This document shows positions 57,282-64,000 of a stretch of 64,000 nt of DNA, piece after piece; within the stretch, counting starts at the first letter, position 1; each line of letters starts with the position of its first letter. The position numbers and the translations under genes were made by a program. The notes under the pieces were generated by a model. That model did no database searches, was not told the origin of the DNA, and saw only the letters and a list, made by a program, of their open reading frames with translations. The stretch spans positions 4,458,501 through 4,522,500 of the forward strand of contig OX359193.1 in assembly GCA_947172415.1 (NCBI GenBank). Reading direction: 5' to 3'. The stretch is from Chondrosia reniformis. Taxonomy: Eukaryota > Porifera > Demospongiae > Chondrillida > Chondrillidae.

Positions 57282-60148
57282 ACTTGCTCTTCAAAAAGGG
57301 CCAAAATGATTCAAAAATTATCGTTTAACTTTGAACTTAAATTTTGGTATCGAGAAATGACTTTAATATATAGGAATCGCCTAGAATATTCTAAATTTAT
57401 ATTTGGTTACTTAGTGGCAACCATTTTGTGTTTATAGATAAACGCTTTTGTATTGCTTGTAATCCCGTTGCTATCTTATTATATATTCATGCGTGACTAA
57501 ATACCGTAATCTGATTGGTTAAAATGGGTACCCTCATTTAAACAGTAATAATTCCTTAATAAAAAAAGATATTTCCAAGCCAAATACTGCTTAAAATGTT
57601 AAAGCTATTTATTTTATGAAGCAGCACAAAGTAGGCCACTAATTAGTTGAATTTATACTTTCTTGTGCATGCTTACTCAGACAACATTATTGACAAAAGG
57701 ACACCAGTCAACGTATCGTGCCGTTGACAATGGACTTTCCTGTCTAACCTGTTGTGAGGAGACCACCATTCAGTAGCGAGGAGGTGGGGACACAAGAGCT
57801 CTTGTCTAGGCGACTGTAGTGTTGCAACGCTGAATACAACACCTGTGGGGCCTGTGAGTGGTCAGTCCATTGAGGAAGGGATCAGTTACTGGTTGAGGTT
57901 CTTGGGTTTGGTTGCCTTTGCCTGTTTGGGAAACAAGAGATTTTGGATATTGCCTTCTTCCGTACAGATGGATGTAAAAAATATAACATTCAATAAGGAA
58001 ATAAAACTAATGAAAAATAGAATGTACACTCAAACGCCTCTATTATGGACACCTTGGGACCAGACCCTGTCCGTAAGTGAGAAAAGTCTGTATATTAGAA
58101 CAGTTCAATAAGTATGCACCTATTCTTAGGAAGCATGACAGAATCTACAGAAAACGGCTGTTCACGGCGATGGAAGAAGCCTGTATTCGTCAGCATATTA
58201 AGAGTAATCACTATAGCTTCGAAACCGTCCTTTTTGATCAGCAGTAAGCCTAGCAGTAAGCTGTTTCCATATAGGTACGTATTAGGCGCCATTTATTGTG
58301 TATTACGCAATCGGAAATGGCTGCCTAGGGAAGCGAGTTCGTATTTGTTCAAATTCTACCGTTCGTCCCTGAAGTACTTCTCCGAATCCATACAGAAGAG
58401 AGTCATTTTAAGGTAAGCTTTTAACCAAAGTTTAGTTTAGATCTTAAAATACACTTTAAGGGTTGATTCGCCGGTGCTGGCTCAGAAGGGGTGTGCAGTC
58501 GTTTACAGCCTTGCGAAAGTAGAAAACGCAGTCATTAAAAGGTTAAGACCTAGTAGCCACTTTAGTGGCTCTAGGGATAGATGACGGCGACTTGAAAATC
58601 ATGGCCTATGACAACGAAATTTATATGATTTGATAGGGTAGTTCTTATGTATATTGTGTACATAAGTTTTATGTTTAAACTGTTAAGTACTTTCTGTATA
58701 AAAACAAATAAAATAATGTATATTATGGAGCCAATAACCAAACAACGCAATGTAAATGGAAAATGGAGTAATTAACTAAAGTTTACTGAAGTAAAAATGG
58801 CTGAATTAAAGTTATTATGACAGAGTTCCTTTACAGTTTCTTTGTTAGTTGCTTGATGTATTCTGTTTGGATCACTTTGATGAAAGTATTTCTACATTGT
58901 GGAATAGCTTAAAACACGGAACGGGGCAAAGAGGAACAGAATGCGATGGTGAGCAGCAGTACACAGTCCGTTTTTGGGACAGATTCAGCAGTGTGCTTGC
59001 TTTTCTTGACGCTCGGGAAAATGTCTCTCTTGAAGTCTCACACTTCTAACGTACAGTACAGTGACTGAATTCGGCCGAAAAATTAGTAATCTAAAACAGG
59101 TGTAATATACTTCCAAACTTTACCTAAAGGTTGGCAAAGTACAGCGGCTTTTTTTAAGAATTCAATTGTTCACGAAATGATCTGCTTGAAGCTTTCAACT
59201 GCCCTGAGAAATCAAGGAAATAGGTCTTCAAAGTTTGCATCGCTAAAGTGGTGTTTAGGCCTTAACGTTACTGTGGAAAAGGTTAACAGAGTACTGCCAT
59301 GTATATAAGGATTATGCATACATATATACACATATATGACTCCAATAAAGTAATAATTCTTACTTTATATCTTTACCAAGGGATTCATGCGCAGTGTTTT
59401 CTGAATGGGGGCCATCTGTGTGGCCACTCGTCTCCTACTGCGATCAGTATCCAAGGAAACTGCTTGGGTAGCTGTAACATTTCTTACAGCAGTAGGGTTC
59501 AAAACGCTACGCTCATTGGTTTCATAAGTTAGCCTGATTGAAATTTGTAACCTTTCTACTAGTTACAGTGGCAAAAAACAGTTCTTCATTAAATAGGAAG
59601 CCAATCTAAAATACAGGATGTATATATTATAAATATAATATAATTCTCTTAATATACAAATATTAAAGTTACTAATCTGTGGACGAACAAACTTTCTAAA
59701 AACTTCGAACCATTTGGACACTTAACTGTTCAAAACAAGCTTCGAGGCTCCATAAGTTTTACGCATTTTATGGCTTTCAACTATCACACAGTATGGCACT
59801 GTGATTTTATGCTAATATCTGTTGGTACACAGGACAGACATCTGGTGGACCTCAATATCACCAGATAATAACAAAGATCAAAATAGAATGCCTGCTGCTA
59901 TTGTAATAGCGTTTCTGTCGGTAAATCTTACAGTGTCATTTGAGCTTGACTTAAATGATCCAATACAATGCTATAAAATGGAAAAAAGTCTCTTATTAAT
60001 AGTTACTTCATGCCTAAAATGATCAATAATATATGCTCATTTGGAGCTTTCCACTTGAAGGGATAGGCAAACTAAGCCATAAACCAATAAGCAAAAACTT
60101 GGGATGGAAGAATGTTTTTCTTTTGAAACATTCGTCTAACTGGAATAT

Positions 60149-60624
60149 TCAAATATCCAAATTGTGGTTGTCCATCACTCTTTGGCTCTTCCCATTCCAG
60201 ATTGTGTCTTGCATAAAGGGTTGAGATCCACCAGGTTCTACTTTCATTTGTTTTGCATTCAGGGCATCTTCACCAAAAGCCCAATGGTTTGGGCTCTGAT
60301 CAAAAAGGAAGACCACCCTATGACTGCTGGAAAGGTATTTGAGTTCAGCAATGGTAACAACTTTTTTCAACTGACTAAGGAATTTGTCGTTAGTTTAATA
60401 ACTCTCTGTTGCTGAACCTATTTCTATCTTTTGGGCCAATTAGGGAATTCTGGCCAAATGTCTTCATATTCTACATCTGTCAGAGTTAACGTGCCCCAGT
60501 GTTCTTCAACAAAATCACAGACCAAAATTCCCTGACCATCACCTTTTCGCTTGAAGAAACTCCTACCATGCTCAATCCAATGATAAACTATATCTTCATT
60601 CGAATGAAAAACTGATACCTGCAA
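60149..60624 (-). pseudogene. DDE transposase relic A (copy 3)
   Basis: Same as 48979-49454, shifted by 11170 bp, no difference seen. Confidence 0.65.
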
Positions 60625-60729
60625 GCTTCCTTCACCTTAATCCAAATTTCCTCATCTGGTAGTTGTTCATCGTGAGCTGACCAGTCCTATAGGGTTATAA
60701 CTTAATCAGAGAGTATGATGGACTTGTTG

Positions 60730-62866
60730 AGGCCATCTGTGTTCACTCCCCTCTCCCTTAAGACAATTTCCAGTCCTTTTGGTGTGCCGTCACCAAACGC
60801 CATTTCCTGAGTGCTCCCATTCAGCAATCGGCCTGTATTGAGATAAGGTGCACATGAGCCTGTAGCATTCATCATTGCCTATATACCTCGATGCATCTTT
60901 GGCTGCTTTCTTCCAGGTTTAACGTTCATTCTAGAAGCCACCAGAGCATCTTCAGCAAAGGCGATATGTCCACTGCTGTAATCGAAGATCCAAGTTAACT
61001 CAAACCTGTCTGCGGAGTACTTGAATTCAGCTATCCGGACTGCTTTCTTAACGTTTTTTTATGAACCTTTCAGCATCCCAATAGCCATCCCTTTGGAACT
61101 CAAGGCTTTCACGAGCCTCTTTTGGAAAATTAACATACTCCTTCCGTGCCTCAGTCCATTCCTCATTAGTCAGTCTTAGATAGCCACCAAACTCTTGGAT
61201 GAAATCACTTATCATTATTCCCTTCCCTTTACCCTTAGGTCTGATGGCTGAAGAGCCCATAGGGTCAACCCACACAGAAGTGTGGGCATCATGGGTGTTG
61301 AATACCGTCTCATCATGGTATATGAAAATTACATAACGAGCCTTCACTGGATTACCTAAACAACATAAGGTACATGCATATATAATTATTACACTAGCTG
61401 CATCTACATATAGATATATATACCTGAATTTCAAGATGGTATTCCGTCTTCACATGTAGGTGGAGGCTTATGGGAAACTTCTAAGGCCCTTATCCTATTT
61501 AATAAATATGCAATACGTTCTAAATATGTCTTTCATGGCGTATCATGTCACTGTGTGAACTCTACCTATTTAAAAAGGTTTTGTGATTGCTTGTTGATAA
61601 GGTCGATGTTTGAATCCTAGTCGTCTCATATATAGACAGCATGTAAAGTGTATCAAACACACTAGTTTCTTAGTTTGATGAGACAAATATAAGTGTAAGG
61701 AATAAATCAAGATGTTTATCAAGTATATACTGTAATAAAGACAAGATCTCAGATGCTTTGTGTACCTGTTGGCTGTGGCCTCTGATATCCCATTGGTGAA
61801 ATTAGGAGGCAAAGTAATAGTGTGGCAGTATTCATTAAGCCAGGCCTGGTATTTGGCACTTGTGAGGTGGTAGTTTGGGGTTGTGAACTTTACTGCGCAG
61901 CCATGCTACAGATTTCCTTGTTATGTCTTCCTGGTCCAGGAGTGAAGGCCTAATCCATTTTAAAGGTATAGGTAGATATTTGTCTATAGATTTATCTACA
62001 GCATACCTTTTGTATTTTCTTCGCTTTTCACCTGATATGTTACCACTCTCCCTAAAGTATTCCTTATTCCATCTTCTAAGAGAACTGCTTCCAACTCCAA
62101 ATGCTGTAGATACACTTTTACTTGCTACAGCCTTGGTGAAACCATGATGGTGTTGTAAGTGATTATATAAAAGTATAGTTACATCCTTTCTCTCTATTAG
62201 GGGTACAAGTTGGAATGACTCCTTGAGCAATGGATGTGCCTCCAAGAAACTAAAAGAAGGGTGTTCATCAACATCTTCATCATCACTGTCCTACAAGTGT
62301 AAAAATTAGATTTAATATAATCATTAATAAGATTTTCTTTTATCTCTTGAAATAACCTTTTTATAATGGTTTAATTTTAGCATGCATTATATTCACCTCT
62401 TCAGAAGATGAAGATACAGGATCAGCTAATGAACTTAGGAGTTGGGGATGATCATCTTCCAGAGAAGGTAAGACAAAGGAAACCTCCGTGGAATAAGACT
62501 CTTCCACTGAGCTTGTAGACACATCTACTGGTGCTGGGGAAGTTTGCAATAGCACTTGTTCAGCCTCTGCATGATTGTTTAATGTATTATGGCTTAGAGA
62601 AAGGTATACATTTTACAGTGAGCGGTTTACATATTTTCTTTTAACTATATACTTTCATTGGATGATTCATTTATTAAAGGAGGTGAGGAACTTTGAAGTC
62701 TGCTAGAAGCTATGCCTCTAGCAGTTTGCAGATGCCTCCTCCTCCTGTTCAGTGGACCTGGCTTATTATTAGGGGACTTTCTCTTTGGTCTTGGGGTCTC
62801 TTCTCTTCTTTTCTCCGATTGATTTTCGCCCTGAAAAGTTGCTGACTTTTTACTGTTTTTGGACAT
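60730..62866 (-). pseudogene. DDE transposase relic B (copy 3)
   Basis: Same as 49560-51696, shifted by 11170 bp, with the copy 2/3 base at 62649. Confidence 0.7.
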
Positions 62867-63239
62867 ACTTGCTCTTCAAAAAGGGCCAAAATGATTCAAA
62901 AATTATCGTTTAACTTTGAACTTAAATTTTGGTATCGAGAAATGACTTTAATATATAGGAATCGCCTAGAATATTCTAAATTTATATTTGGTTACTTAGT
63001 GGCAACCATTTTGTGTTTATAGATAAACGCTTTTGTATTGCTTGTAATCCCGTTGCTATCTTATTATATATTCATGCGTGACTAAATACCGTAATCTGAT
63101 TGGTTAAAATGGGTACCCTCATTTAAACAGTAATAATTCCTTAATAAAAAAAGATATTGAAATTCCGAAAGAAGTTCTAGATTCTGCATACCCTCTTCAA
63201 TTTGATACCATCTACAGAAATAAGATAGAAATAAGTAAT

Positions 63240-64000
63240 TTATGGCTTTGTAAAAAATTGCTCACTTATGGTGATTTGCACTATAATCACTTTTCTGGTG
63301 ACATGTGTAGCAGTGGCTGTCAATGCCATTACATTCAATCTTGGCATTACTACATGTATTTCTCCAATGTTTGAGAATTCTCTACGAAAGTCACTCCCCC
63401 TAGAAAGAGTGCAAGATGCAATAATTCCACACCTCACAAACACACATCAATCACTAGAACACTAGCACACTCATACCCTCACACCACACGAACATTCATG
63501 CATTATTAGTCTATTGTCGTTCCTACCTTGATATAATTACTGTCTTCTAAGAATTGGCTGTTAACTTTGAACTTGGGAAATTCGCTGGTAATCAAGGACA
63601 AGGATGGTCATGTCCTTGGAAGGCTTGCTGAGAAGTATGATGCACGCATGCCTGCACACACACATCACTAGATTATTCATACACCACTAGCCAAATTCTA
63701 TTATACAGTAGCTTACATACACGCACAGGAACTAAACACTAAACATACTATTCAGCTGTGACTCACCATTCCTTGATACAGTGTGCTACATCCACGGCAA
63801 GTCCTATCAAATACTCTTGGTAAACCTCTGACCTCAACATGTCTTGATTGCGTAAGTCCAAAAGAGCCTCTAGGCTCATGAATATCAGCTGATATTCACC
63901 ACGATGCACGCTTTCCAAGTTGCCACGTCCCTTTGTAGCAATACTTGGTATTCCTATTGCGGAAAAACGGGCTACTTGGTCTTCCATTAGACTGATAAGA
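63240..64000 (-). pseudogene. RecQ-like DNA helicase fragment, motif II altered
   Basis: The exon at the right edge (64000-63767) reads MEDQVARFSAIGIPSIATKG, RGEYQLIFMSLEALLDL and GLAVDVAHCIKEW, and ends at a G|GTGAGT donor. After an intron with a TTCTAG acceptor (about 63404) the next exon reads SDFRREFSNIGEIHVVMPRL and NVMALTATATHVTRKVI. These are RecQ-family motifs Ia, Ib, II and III (the TATAT of motif III is present). Motif II, normally DEAH, is DVAH here, losing the Glu needed for ATP hydrolysis. RecQ-like genes are often dispersed in TE-rich invertebrate DNA, so this may be a mobile or retro-duplicated copy. The 5' part lies beyond the window. Confidence 0.75.

Larger units (their letters stand above)
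51988..57572. repeat. 5585-bp tandem unit, copy 2
   Basis: Identical by eye to copy 3 and differing from copy 1 at 52886 (C) and 57064 (A). The junction with copy 1 is AAAGATAT|TTCCAAGCC. Confidence 0.97.
57573..63157. repeat. 5585-bp tandem unit, copy 3
   Basis: Last copy. It carries C at 58471 and A at 62649, as copy 2 does. It ends AAAGATAT and leaves into unique sequence TGAAATTCCG. Confidence 0.97.

Noticed and set aside
46403-63157. Classical satellite or rDNA array
   Set aside because: The unit is made of decayed transposon genes, is present only three times and has no rRNA-like sequence.
1-64000. CRISPR arrays, bacterial operons, ribosome binding sites, tRNA or rRNA genes
   Set aside because: The repeats are long TE copies or minisatellites without spacer architecture, genes have introns and poor frames, and no tRNA or rRNA fold was seen; the only tRNA-like stretch is the 19-bp primer-binding site.

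Overview
The window is AT-rich eukaryotic DNA, almost certainly from an invertebrate metazoan. A sponge or cnidarian is my best guess from the mixture of element families, but I cannot prove it. Coding pieces are broken by short GT-AG introns, there is no operon organisation, and the best LTR retrotransposon has a primer-binding site that matches the 3' end of animal tRNA-Phe. I see no intact single-copy host gene. Nearly every recognisable coding segment is a transposable element (TE) protein or a protein family that travels with TEs, and most carry stops or frameshifts.

Layout. 1-1.8 kb: a DDE transposase gene (minus) running off the left edge and abutting a TTF-zinc-finger/hAT fragment. 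3.3-12.5 kb: repeats, a Kolobok-like fragment, a 0.7 kb palindrome and a broken BEN-domain gene. 13.0-16.4 kb: a structurally complete Harbinger transposon (TIRs, TAA target duplications, transposase plus Myb/SANT gene), killed by one stop and one frameshift. 17.7-19.2 kb: dispersed repeats. 20.2-22.2 kb: a complete-ended Tigger/pogo element. 22.6-36.7 kb: scattered minus-strand exons of one TE-associated gene ('gene X'), split by later insertions.

The main insertion in gene X is an 8.8 kb element (23438-32253) with ~190-247 bp terminal inverted repeats and a 5-bp target duplication. It carries an integrase-type (rve) transposase and, tail-to-tail, a HECT E3 ubiquitin ligase gene. A deleted Ty3/gypsy element (24466-27755, 4-bp target duplication) sits inside the transposase reading frame. 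A LINE fragment and a BED/hAT element also lie between gene X exons.

38-41.2 kb holds two Penelope-like elements (RT plus GIY-YIG), each followed by a hammerhead-ribozyme-like motif. 41.2-42.2 kb is a small gypsy derivative. 42.3-46.4 kb has a C2H2-finger TE-associated gene head-to-head with a CACTA/tnp2-like pseudogene. 46403-63157 is three head-to-tail, nearly identical 5585-bp units, each with two decayed minus-strand DDE transposase genes related to the one at the left edge. The right edge carries a broken RecQ-like helicase.

The window is therefore a TE graveyard with clear nesting order and one very recent amplification. The most interesting candidates are the TIR element pairing an rve transposase with a HECT ligase, the hammerhead-like motifs recurring in several repeat families, and the 5585-bp triplication.
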